Source of the DNA: Dermatemys mawii
Taxonomy: Eukaryota > Chordata > Testudines > Dermatemydidae
DNA length: 64,000 bases
Direction: 5' to 3'
Assembly (NCBI GenBank): GCA_007922305.1
Contig: ML677364.1
Span: 18,741,538 to 18,805,537 of the forward strand
Below are positions 22,166 to 36,250 of the stretch, piece after piece. A program made the position numbers and the translations under genes. Every line of letters begins with the position of its first letter. The stretch's first letter is position 1. The notes under the pieces are model-generated. The model saw only the letters and a list, made by a program, of their open reading frames with translations. It was not told the DNA's origin and searched no databases.

Positions 22166-23950
22166 AGCATATACAAGTTTGAAAAGTCTGAGCTATTTTT
22201 TCCTAGGTGTATTATTTTAAAGTTTCCCAACTGTAAATTTAATCTGTCATCGTTCTGTCCAATATGCACAAATCCATTTGGAGCTTCTTGCGATGCTTCA
22301 AACTTTCACTTGACTGAAACAAATGACTTAGTAGCATCCATAAACATTCCTAATTTTCTTTCAGACACTAATAGATTAAACACCACTGTGGGCAGTCCTT
22401 GTTAATTTCTCTTTTCCCTACGGAGTGGTTATTAATTTTTTTTGTCTTTGTACACATACTCTCTTTTTAATACACAAGATTTTTGACCCCAAGATATTTC
22501 CTCCATCACTCCCGCCAGTGTTCTAATATTAAACATGTCTTACCTTTCTCTAGAGGTAAATCCTCCCATATCTTTTACACATCAACCAAACTCCTATAAA
22601 CTTCATACTAAAACAAAATCACACAAAGGGCTCAGTCCTGCAAACACTTGGTGATTAGCATGTGACTAATCCCATCTAAGTAAAAGGTGACTCTTCATCT
22701 GAGGAAATTTACTCAGCAAGGTGGGTGTTTGCATTGAGTTTAGGCATGAGAACCAAAAAGTATAAGTGATCATTCAAGAGTAATTGTGAGCAGTCCAAGA
22801 AAGGATAATTTAAAAATAATCATCTTTCACCGAAGTATCAAACTGGGCCTCTTTTTAAAACGTAAGAATTAACACATCAAAAGACCAAGACCTCTTTGGA
22901 TCCCACTCACTTCTGCATAGGAATAACCCACATAAGGGAGCGGGAACATTGGAGTTGCCACATAATGAATATCTTACTCGTTCTTCCATTCCCTTTGATC
23001 CCAGATGTAGTCGAGCAACCTCATTAAAAAATGTTGGGCACCAGGACAGAGAATGGATGAGGCCACACTGAAAGGAACACAGGAGAGTAAGAAATGAGGG
23101 CACATGTCCCTTTCATTCCACCTTCCTCTTCCCCAATGGTTGCAGCTATATACTAAGAGAAACATACTCCTTATGTCAGGGATCCCTTAAACACATGAGT
23201 TTTGCAGGAGCGAAGAGCAGCCACTAAAACCATCCTATCATTCCAGTTAAAACACTGCAGAGTACACAGCAGAGCAGGATATTGAATCCTGATCTCCTAT
23301 GTTCCAGACTACCACCCTAGCCACTGGACCATCTTTCTTTCTACTGTTTTTCTGATAGCTTCCACTCTGCTCTTTGGCTCTGTTGACTCTTGCTGGTTCT
23401 GAGAGACCACAGTTCCTGTAGCACCCCCTGGAACCTTCCCAAAGACGTGATCCTACAACACGGATGGTAGAGCAGCAAAAGTGACTACACTTTTCATTTA
23501 TAATCTGCTGTTTCCCTTCAGGAGTTTCACAGTGGTGAAACGGAGGAGAGGCGAGGAAGAAGCCAGAGAATTCCAGACACTTCTCCAACACCTGTCCTGT
23601 CCATTACCTCTCTATGGAGTAGAATCCTTAAAAAAGACTTGCCAAAAATTGGTAGGGAAAGAAGAAGCCTGCAGTACAGGTTGGGCACAGTCTCCCCAAC
23701 ACACATATTCAGAATGGACTCAGGGCCTGATTCTGCAAACACTGACACATCATGAATAACTGTATTTACATATTCAGTAGCTATACTGGCATCAGTGAGA
23801 GTATTCGTATGCACAACATTACATGTATGTGTTTGCTGGATTAGGTCCTAAACTGGCTTAAAGGTAAAAATTCAGTATGACAAAGTTTTCCCAAAACAAT
23901 AAGCTAGAAATGGAGGACATTTTGCAACCAAGTACTGAATGCATTTTTTT

Positions 23951-25166
23951 TTTATTTAAACATTAAGATTAAATTACAAAAGCTACTGGAGCAATGGAGC
24001 AGTCATGCCAGACTTCTAAAAAAAAGTTGAAAACTCAAATTACACTTTCTTTTTCATGGTTGAAGCAAAACATACAGGCAGCAGCACGGAGGTTGTAGAA
24101 AACTTTCAGGCAAAGACCAAAGTGCCCATATTGCCTCTGAAAGACCTGGCTGTCACAAAGAGTAGCTTTCTTTCTCTGACACCCTTTTTTTGTATTGGGT
24201 GAGTGTTTTCTTGTTGTTGGGCATAAGAAATAATCATTATTTCAGAGCCATCTCTGTTCATACAACATCATCTTCTTCAATGGAAGATGTTGGCCAAACT
24301 CTGGTTATGTTACCCTAATGAAAGTATATATTAAGGACATTAATGTTTTATCTGCACAGTAAGTTCTTAGTCTATTTTTAAAGATAATTTTGTGCAATGC
24401 ATGCCTAATTTTTGCAATAAACAATGAGAATTAACAGAGAAAAATGTAGTTGGAGTGTGAAAAAACTGACTCCCTGCCCAAGGATAAGATTCTACCACCT
24501 TTATTTACATTAAGTAGCACCTTGCTCCTCAAGCAGTCCCACAAAAATCTGTGACCCAGATTCTCAGGTGGTGAAAATTAGCATAGTTCCATTCAGCACT
24601 AAGTACTGTGTTAATTTCCACTATCTGAGAATCTGGACTGATGGGATTATTTGTGAAATTAGATGCTACTTGGAGAGAGAAAGGGTGGTGGAATGTGACC
24701 CTACATGAGAATTATTACATTTACCACCTGCATTATTCACGGTACCCTATCAGACAACAATAATGGAGTATTTCTGTAAAATGTAGGTTATGCCTACATA
24801 TGTATGACGTACATTGGACATATAAAAACTTCAGATATGTAATACACTTGAACAGTTAAAAATATACTTATTTTATTTATAAACTATCAATGTAAGATAC
24901 TGTGCAGCATAGAAGCCATGTTCTATGTCTTCTCTTCTGTTCTTCTAAAAAGATCTGTGGCTGTAATTATTAATGTCACTGTCTCTGAAACATTTGATGT
25001 TACATGTAGAAACAACCAAGGCAATATTATTTGTACATATTATTAAACATGCAAAAATTTCCTGAAGAATATTGCTCAAGTATAGAAAGTTTTCTGGCCT
25101 TCATATTCTCCGTGGTAGCGTTTGCTTTATTAATATGGCTCACATGTGGTTTTGGGGTCTTTCAGT
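23951..25166 (-). other. GABRA5: Probable GABRA5 3' UTR
   Basis: The interval follows the TAA stop on the minus strand. Possible AATAAA signals, read as 'tttatt' on plus, are at 25126-25131, 24872-24877, 24500-24505 and 23951-23956. I cannot tell which is used and give the most distant as the limit. A palindromic old repeat (24556-24636) is included. Confidence 0.35.
24556..24636. repeat. Palindromic old MITE-like repeat
   Basis: The left end 'ccagattctcag' is the exact reverse complement of the right end 'ctgagaatctgg', 81 bp apart edge to edge. The interior has 'ggtggtgaaaattagcat' and 'gttaatttccactat', which also pair partly. Confidence 0.55.
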
Positions 25167-25469
25167 TTATTTTGGAGAAGTAGCATCTTTAATAACAGGT
25201 TCCCTATTCAAATATGTGGCCCAATAGACTAAATTAAAAGTTCCAAACAATACTGGAAAAACTATTCGGGACATTTTGTCAATCTTACTGATGCTGTTAT
25301 AAGTCTTTTTGCTTTCAGCAGGCTTTTCTTCTGCAGATTTCAGGGCAACAGTTGCAGCGCTTGAGATGACTGATGGAGCTGAGTCCTTTGGTACGTTTGG
25401 TGTGGGGGCTGTCCTTCCAGCATTGTAAGCATTAATTGATTTGTTTCCTAGTAATTGACGCTCTTTCCT
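25167..25469 (-). CDS. GABRA5: GABRA5 last exon: intracellular loop, TM4 and stop
   Basis: The exon has 303 coding bases: 100 codons after a TTACAG acceptor, then TAA at 25167-25169. It begins '[11 protein letters not shown]', runs through a Ser/Thr/Pro-rich cytoplasmic stretch, then '[16 protein letters not shown]', the TM4 segment '[18 protein letters not shown]' and the tail '[13 protein letters not shown]'. The '[20 protein letters not shown]' block and the 'NREPVIK...SPK' tail are characteristic of alpha-5 rather than alpha-1, -2, -3, -4 or -6. In the family the loop mediates clustering and trafficking, and TM4 is the outermost helix of the chloride channel. The cytoplasmic loop differs most from the mammalian sequence I know, as expected for its low conservation. 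Confidence 0.97.
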   Translation of the reverse strand, partial: RKERQLLGNKSINAYNAGRTAPTPNVPKDSAPSVISSAATVALKSAEEKPAESKKTYNSISKIDKMSRIVFPVLFGTFNLVYWATYLNREPVIKDATSPK

Positions 25470-29177
<3,708 letters not shown>

Positions 29178-29219
29178 TCACCGACTGAGAGAACACACTC
29201 AGCCATTTCCACGGAATCA

Positions 29220-29871
29220 AAAATGTCTAGTCTTCCATGTAGCCTAGCTCTGCAATGCTGGAAAAACCAAGATCCAGAACATACATCCTGCTGATGTTTC
29301 TACACATGCCTCCAGAATGAGACTGCATAATTATACAACACAATGAACTGCTCCTACTGCATTAAAAAGTTCCAGAACCTGGCATGTTCCAGTGCCAAAA
29401 CACTGCAGAAATTTGCATAGGTGACATGAATTCTGTAAGTTCTGGCCAATTTTGGAGTCCTGGGCCCCAAATTTCACCACCAAAATAAAGAGTGAATCCA
29501 CCTGGTCCTAGTGCATCGAATAGATCCAGAACCAGCACATTCCAGCAGTACAATGCTGCAAAAACAAGATCTGGTACAAGGATCCAACAATTTTTGCAGC
29601 CAAACCTCCAATTTTTGGCTGACAATTTTTGCAGCCAAACCTCCAGATTTCTCCTAAGGAAACATGACCCACCACTCCTACTGCACTGAACATACCTAAA
29701 CTATGGCATGTTCCAGTGATGCAGCACTGCAAAAACCTGGATCTAGAATATGGATCCCACTGACATTCGACTCCACTATCACAGAATACTTCCTACCACT
29801 GCTAGAGCACCACACAATTTGGCATGCTCTAGCGGCAGAGCACTGCAAAATGCTGGATCTCAGACATGGAT
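29220..29871 (+). repeat. Degenerate satellite, left block
   Basis: The words 'ggcatgttccagtg', 'gcactgcaaaa', 'ctggatctagaat' and 'tggatcccactgac' recur roughly every 60-170 bp with much variation (for example near 29247, 29385, 29535, 29703 and 29820). A closer local duplication, 'tttttgcagccaaacctcca', occurs at about 29592 and again at 29628. It is non-coding, with a unit of roughly 150 bp by eye. Confidence 0.55.
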
Positions 29872-29876
29872 TGTGA

Positions 29877-30014
29877 TGGCAAGTCTGAGCTGTATTATAA
29901 TGGTTTGTCAGTAGGTGGCAGTGTGTGAAGACTAGTGCAGCCTATCTTTACCGAGCACTGGAGACAGTCTATTACAATAAAGTTGTAGCTGTTGCTAGCA
30001 TCCATTTTGCCTCT
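29877..30014 (+). repeat. Left LTR of the gypsy-like element
   Basis: It aligns by eye with 32534-32688, starting TGGCAAGTCTGAGCTG and including an AATAAA at about 29975. The right limit is approximate. Confidence 0.65.
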
Positions 30015-30079
30015 ATCACTGGCTGACTAATCTGACATGGTTTCTGAGGAAAAACAATAGACACAGCAGAATTTTGTCA

Positions 30080-32170
30080 AAGTGGCTAAGTTTCATGCTC
30101 CAGAGAGTTTCAGCTTTGATGGAGCAGACTGGCCTGAGTGGAAGGATTGATTTGTGGGTTTTGCATCACAGCTAAACTCCAGGAGAAGAAGGCCCTCATA
30201 CAGTTCTGTTCCTTAGTCTATGCTATGGGCAGGGAAGCTGAACCTGTCTTTTAATCCTTCCCCTTTGGAGAGGAGAGCCACACTGTGATGCTGGCTGTGC
30301 TTGATGAACATTTTACAGCTCCATGTAATGTGGCTGATGGGTGAGCCTGTTTCTACCAGCATGCCCAAAAACCTGGGAGTCTGTGGAATCATTTGCATGA
30401 CATGGTAGAAAACTGATATTGAAGACAAAATAGAAGAGCACATTAGAGACAGAGTACTGACTGGCATTTTAGACAATGGACTAACTGAGAAACTGCAAAA
30501 GAATGAAGATTTAATTCTTCACACAGCAGTAGAAATAGCAAGACAATTTGAGATAATTAAAAATCCAAATAGAGGCCAGTGGCCACCAGAAAGAAACCTA
30601 GAGGAAGTGATTTACAAACAGAATCACAATAGGAGATATAGCATAGCTACAAAAAGCAATTGTAATCAATCCTCAAAGGCAATGTGGGGTGAGCCGTAGG
30701 CAAAATATAAACACCCTTCAGACTAGATGCACTAAATGTGGGAAAGATCACAATACAAGAGGTGATTGTTTAAATAAAGGAGGCAATTGCTGTGCACAAA
30801 AACTGTGCAAGTGCACAAAAACTGGCAATTTCATTTAGACCAGAGAGAAAGAGCTAAACTGACTCCATTCATTACACCATTAGAGACATTTTGGTTTCAA
30901 AGATTCCATTTCAGGACCGGTGTTTCTGAAAATTTCCCAAGAAAGATAGCACTGCTACTAGAGAACATAAAGAGGCAGTCTTTTTTAGGGATGACACATC
31001 AGTAGAAGAACATAATGAAATCTAAAGTGAAGTCCTGTCCTAAGCCAGTGAGTCCTGATTCAAGCTAAATAAAGAAAAGTATGTTTTCCAAAGTGAATTT
31101 CTGGGAGAGTTAATAAACAAAGATGGAATTAGGCCTATCCCCGAGAAAGTAAAAGTAATTAGAGAACTGAAAGTACCAACAAATGTACCAGAACTCAAAC
31201 ACATACTGGAGATGGTAAACTATCGCGGTTGATAGCTGCAAGACTTTTCTACACTTTTTCACAGAATGAACAACTAAGGTCCAACACTTCCTGACCCTGT
31301 GGCTCAAATCAGGAGACAAAAGGGCAAAGAAATTGTCTTTAGAACTGTGGTAGTTAAATTCTGCAATGATCAGTGCAGATATCAGTAGCTATGGCCTTGA
31401 TGGTGCATTATTGCATCTACATGGATCTGAATGGAAGCCAATTGCATTCTGCCCTCAGATACATACAAAGAAAAATGATATGCATCAGTTGAAAAGGAGT
31501 GCCTGGCAAGTGAATGTGCATGCAAAAACTTTTACAGATACATGCATGCAAAGAGACTCGAATAACAACTCCTATACCAGACACACCCTGGCAAAGGCTA
31601 ACACCAGACCTCATTAGAGGACATCATTACCTACTTGTAGTGGATTATTTTTCTAGATATACTGAAATAATATATTTGAAATAATAATTTGAAAGATACA
31701 ACAAGTTGCAGTGTTATCGAGAAATGAAAAAGCACATTCACCAATCTTGGTATTCCAGAACAACCAGTGACAGACAACACACCGCAATTTACCACGACTG
31801 AACTTCAGTCATTCCAAACTAAACGTAGTTTTGAACAGACCCACATTACCCGCAAGCAAATGGAAAGTCTGAGAGGGCTGTACAGTCAGCCACGAAAATA
31901 TTGAAGCAGGAAGATCCATTCCATACTCTACTGAGCAACAAGTCACTACTGTTAGGAGCTACTGGCTATAGCCCTGCTCAGATCCTGATGGGAAGACAAC
32001 TAAGGGCTGTTTCAACCCTGGAAAACAATCTAGCCCCAGCGTGGCCAGACCTGAAAAAAGTAGCCAAATCAGATCAACAAGCAAAAAGAGTTTATAATGG
32101 ATGTCACCCAGAGAATTTCCTGTTTGTGTCAAAGTGGATAGAGGAGAAGGACGGAGAACTCCAGCTGTTG
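30080..32170 (+). pseudogene. gag-pol remnant of the gypsy-like element
   Basis: Reading across frames there are, in order: a gag-like segment ('SFDGADWPEW' near 30110, 'LTEKLQKNEDLILHTAVEIA' near 30484); a CCHC zinc-knuckle-like stretch near 30730 ('CTKCGKDHNTRGDC'); a short part of reverse transcriptase (around 30910-31170); an RNase H piece ('SADISSYGLDGALLHLHGSE' near 31370); and integrase ('NGKSERAVQSATKILKQED' near 31860, 'YSPAQILMGRQLR' near 31970). Protease and most of reverse transcriptase are missing, and stops and shifts are frequent, so nothing functional can be made. The order RT-RNase H-integrase supports Ty3/gypsy. Confidence 0.75.
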
Positions 32171-32533
32171 TAAAGAAAAATAATACCTCGCCCTGATTAT
32201 ACACTATTGAGACAGACCATGGAGAGTTCAACAGAAACCGCCAACATCTTCAGTTTGTTCCAGAGACTGAACAATCCACTGAGAAAACTCTACAAAGTGC
32301 AAGTGTGGAACTATGAGAAAAAGATTCACCTATTCCAAACCTGCCAGAGACAGCTCTTGCAAATACATGTCAGCCTAGCCACCAAGTGTTACCCATTCTG
32401 GCCATATAGTAGGAAAAACAGTATGATTTTGGATATTAGTAACAGACAAATGGAGGTAGAGAAAAGAAAATTTTGAAAAAAAAGTTTTAGAAATGGTTAA
32501 AATGCAGAAAATAAAATAAAGAGGGAAATAGGA

Positions 32534-32688
32534 TGGAAAGTTTAAACTGTGTTACAATGTTTAGTCACTAGGTGGCACTGTGTGAGGACTGAAACTTCAT
32601 GTCTTTACTAAGTGTTGGAGCCAGTCTTTTTTTTTATGTTTATTTATTTTTCATTTTACCAGTAAAGTCGGTGTCTATTTTGCTTCGG
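32534..32688 (+). repeat. Right LTR of the gypsy-like element
   Basis: This is the partner of 29877-30014. It begins TGGAAAGTTTAAACTG and contains 'ctaggtggcactgtgtga'. An insertion of T-rich sequence near 32627-32650 makes it longer. Confidence 0.65.
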
Positions 32689-32693
32689 TGTGA

Positions 32694-33300
32694 CAATCCT
32701 GACATAGATCATGCCGAATCCTTCTCATTTTGGCACACAAGACTCCAAATTCCACCAACTAGATTCTACACAAAGAACACATCCAGCTGCTCTGACTGCA
32801 CCAATACATTTCAAATCTCTTTGTATCCAACCCAGTGCCATCCCTGGGATCTATCAGATCCTGCTGATGTTTGGACTCCAGACCCCCAGATGCACTGCCA
32901 CAACAGACAGCCCATAGCTCCTCTCTTAATATGCCAGACAAATCTAGAACTGACCAGTCCTGGCATAAGACTACTGCAAAAACCTGTATATGGCACCAGG
33001 ATCCTACTGGATCCAGGCAGTTTTTGGCCTTCCAAAGCACAAATCCCTCTTCCCAAATATAGAACATTGTTGACCTACGTCATCATAGAAACCAATATCC
33101 TAACACACTCTGGTGTGCAATTTGCAGAAACACATCCTACAATTCGATCCAGCTAATATTTGCTCCACACTTACAATTATACCTTCTAAACAGAGAACAA
33201 GTATAGTCACTCTTATGCTGATATAGATTGGTGCAATCGTGTGATAAAACTGCTGAATTCTGCCAGATCCTGGCATTTTTGGCCACGCCCTTACAATGTA
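32694..33300 (+). repeat. Degenerate satellite, right block
   Basis: The same vocabulary as 29220-29871 continues after the LTR element: 'tctatcagatcctgctgatg', 'ggcaccaggatcctactgga', 'ctgccagatcctggc'. This indicates the retrotransposon split one array. The unit is diverged and non-coding. Confidence 0.5.
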
Positions 33301-33534
33301 TTTTCTTCAGACACAAGTGCAGCATAGACCTTTACCACTTGAGCTAAAGGACTAATTACAAGTACAATATTTGGTAGCCTGCAACAATTGCTATCCTCTG
33401 CAGACCAGCCTCTAAAGGAGGACACATAACACAGTGAAGCTAAGTTACATGTGCATGTATGGCCATATTTTACAGACAGCATAGCTGAGTAGTTAAATTT
33501 GGCAGATTATTTGTGAGCAACAGTGTGCTTAATT

Positions 33535-33810
33535 GGCTATGGCTTTGCTAATATAGCTGTACTGGTATGCTATGCTGCCAAAATGCTCGTAGTGTGGGTA
33601 CAACTTGTATCAGCAAAACTGTGCTTTGCACTAATATAGTTTATTCCAACTCCTCTGTGCAAAATAAGCTGTGCCAGCAAAAGGACAGTTTTGCTGGTAC
33701 ATCTGCATCTACTCAAGGGACTTCTGCCAGCACAGCTACACCTCTTCACACACCTGACCAACAGAATGATGCTGGAAAAACTGTGTAGTGTAGACCAAGC
33801 TTGAGATATG
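33535..33810. repeat. MITE-like element ending 'tgtagtgtagaccaagc'
   Basis: The block has many 'ctggtat', 'tgccagca' and 'agctgtac' words, and ends in 'gtgtagaccaagcttgag', a terminal motif shared by several MITEs here ('gtctacac' in the Harbinger-like pair). Left end and target site are unclear. Confidence 0.35.
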
Positions 33811-34669
33811 GATCTGCCATATCAGGGATCTAACCCCAGTTTGTGTAAGCTCGCAGTGGGGTATGAAGCTGTGGGGGTACAATAGTTCTGGCTATCTGTG
33901 ACTGCTGATACTACTCTGAGGTATAAAGGCTACCTCTGTCTCTAATGAGCCCCATGAGGAAGTGGTTATAGTAAATAGGAGAGGCCAGTGAAGTCTGGAG
34001 GAAAAGAGCAGAGGGGAAACTGCTACCCTGCTGCCCCAAGTGTAGAAAGACCGTCCTGCTTGTGGGGGCAGGAAAAGAATGGTACAATTTAATTTCTCCT
34101 CATGCAGCTGCCCATCTAGTGCTGTTTTCTGCTCCTACAAACTCTCTCTAAGACTGCTGTGATGTAATCTGAACGTGGGAACCCTTTAAAACCACCCAGT
34201 AATTGAAACTCATTCTGAATGCGGTGACTTGCCCGGTGAGCAGAGCAGCTCTCTTTGAGCACGTACAATCAGGGCTCCCTGATCTGCACTGGCTGCTTAT
34301 GGCTTTTTTAAGGTCTTGATTTTGACCTATAAACTCCTAAAAAGCTCAGGACCCATCTATCTGAAAGAGAGTCTCAATCCTTGTGCCCAGTAGGGCCAGG
34401 ATTTTCCTCTTAGACTTAAGCTCTTTGGGACAGGAACTAATTTTTGTTACATATTTGTACAGAGCCTATCCCAGTGGGATGCCATTCTCAACATCAATAA
34501 TCATAAGAAATAATTAATAATAAAGAAGAAATGGAGCTGCTGAATTTCTTCTGTATTTAGCTGGTAGAATTTTTGGCCATAGAGTGAAAACTGAGCTGCT
34601 ATAGCTGGATCTAAGTGCTGGATATATGAGTTTGTGCTGCACCGGTGCCAAGTTGCAGAGGGTCTACTT

Positions 34670-35385
34670 CAGTGGTTCCCAAACGTTTTAGTAAGGCAAC
34701 CAAACAACTGCATTTTGTCTTTTTATATGACCCATCCAGCATCCAAATTTTGGGAAGGGGGAGAAATCATAGATCAGTGTCCTCCTCCACCACTACCTCC
34801 GCACCCTGTCAAGGGGCTACTGACCATCCGCAGCATCCTCCTCTACCCTGGCACCACAACCCTACTCCCGAAGTGCAGAGGGAATGCCCCAAGGTGTGGG
34901 GGGCTGGTAGCTGAAGAGTTTGCCCTGCACTCACCCCACAGTGATGACTCCTTTCTTGCAGGGCTGGTCCTAACTCCCTGCTCTGGGAGTTGAACCTGGC
35001 ACACAAGGTCGCAGCATCACTCCATCATGATGGAGGGACAGCTGTTTGAGTGAGTGGCGTTGCGACCTGCCCATTTGGCGTCAATGCCACTCAGGTTTGA
35101 CCTATGCCATCCCTTGCAGTACTACTCAGGTATGGCCTGACTGCTCCTCTGCCATGATGGAGGAGCAGCCAGGCCAAACTTGAGTGGCACTGTGACCCAG
35201 TGTACCAGGTCACAACACCCAAAAGGGAGTTGCTGGGACCATCTCGTGGGACAGAAGCCACTTGTGCAGCATAAGTGCTGGGCAGATTAACTCTCCAACT
35301 CCCGTGCGCCGGGCTTCTCCCGATCCTGTGACCCATTTACATCCTATCCATGATGCAGCCCATCCTTTAGGAAACATTGGGTTAG
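34670..35385. repeat. Possible hAT element fragment (cagtggttcccaaac end)
   Basis: The left end 'cagtggttcccaaacg' is a common terminal motif of vertebrate hAT elements. A weak reverse match ('aggaaacattggg') lies near 35368-35381. The interior is GC-rich ('gtgacctgcc'-like words repeated) without an ORF I trust, and no target duplication was found. Confidence 0.35.
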
Positions 35386-35454
35386 ATTTTTTGATGGATT
35401 AGAAGTTGCTACATTTTAAAAAAAATATTTAGACAATAGAATTTAGGAGAAAGA

Positions 35455-36250
35455 ATATGGCTAAACACTGGCAGGCTCCAGCGGGATCCAGACACCAGAT
35501 ATGTGTTTTTCATAGGCTATTAGGCTGGATACATCAAAGTCTGTTTAACCAGCGGTGGAATGGTGGCTACACTTGTAGGCTGAGGCTTGGGGTGAAAAAA
35601 AAAGGCAGGTTCTGGCAGAATCCAGATATGTCAGATCTGTGTTATTGTGCCATTGTTGCACCAGACCATGCTTGCCTCAGGGTACACCCGGGTCTGTAAT
35701 TTTTTGGTATAGGTGGAGCAGCTGGCTGTGCTCTGAATTTAAATACTGAAATCTGGGGCTTGAGTGAAAAAATTGGCAAGATCCAGCATGAACTATGTTT
35801 TGGGTCTGAGTTTTTATAGTGCTGTGGTGCTGCAATGTGCAAAAATTCAAGATCTTTTGTGCAATGGAAGTGGCTGGACTTGCTCTCTCTTTGTTCTGAA
35901 TACCTTTTCTGTGTAAGCAGTGCAGGAGTATTTCAATACATACAAGTGGCTGGATGTGTTCTTTATGTAGGAAGAGGAAGTATTCGGGCTTTGTTCTGTT
36001 TTTTTGCAACATTGTTACATGGGGAGTTTTTTTTGTGGCAGCCCTGTTATCTAGGTAGCCAGTAGAATTTGGGGGCTTGAGTGCCAAGATTAGCAGGATT
36101 AGGGTTTTGCAGCATGCCAGTGCTAAAATGTGCCAGATTCCAAGATTTTTTGGGTGCAGTCTAACTAGCAGAGATTTTCTTCAGGCAGAATCTGGGGAGC
36201 TGGGTGCAGAAATCAGTAGGATCCAGTAAGACTGGTGGAGATCCAGATTT
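35455..36250 (-). repeat. Degenerate satellite, inverted block
   Basis: The words 'ggatccagacaccagatatg', 'gaatccagatatgtcag', 'ggcaagatccagc' and 'gcaggattagggttttgca' are reverse-complement forms of those in the blocks at 29220-29871 and 32694-33300. The block is spaced and diverged in a similar way. Assignment is by eye. Confidence 0.45.

Larger units (their letters stand above)
14197..23950. other. Intergenic spacer between GABRA5 and GABRG3
   Basis: The spacer contains the upstream part of the GABRG3 CpG island, a second CpG-rich block, and a series of nested transposable-element remnants from 17925 to 22165. The block at 18440-18660 has MITE-like content ('cctagtgtaaaagaat'). 15200-16400, 18660-19200 and 22200-23900 show nothing I can name apart from a SINE-like patch near 23270-23340. 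No supported protein-coding gene is present. Confidence 0.65.
29877..32688 (+). mobile_element. Short-LTR Ty3/gypsy-like retrotransposon relic
   Basis: Two related end sequences of about 140-155 bp (29877-30014 and 32534-32688) share 'gtaggtggcagtgtgtga'/'ctaggtggcactgtgtga' and 'ttttgcctc'/'ttttgcttc'. The outer flanks are TGTGA at 29872-29876 and at 32689-32693, a 5-bp target duplication. A purine-rich tract ('ataaagagggaaatagga') lies just before the right LTR. The inside holds remnants of gag and pol in the expected order with a large deletion. It sits inside the satellite. Confidence 0.75.

Noticed and set aside
32599..33156. 185-codon open frame on plus
   Set aside because: It runs from the LTR of the gypsy-like element into the satellite, so it mixes unrelated non-coding sequences.
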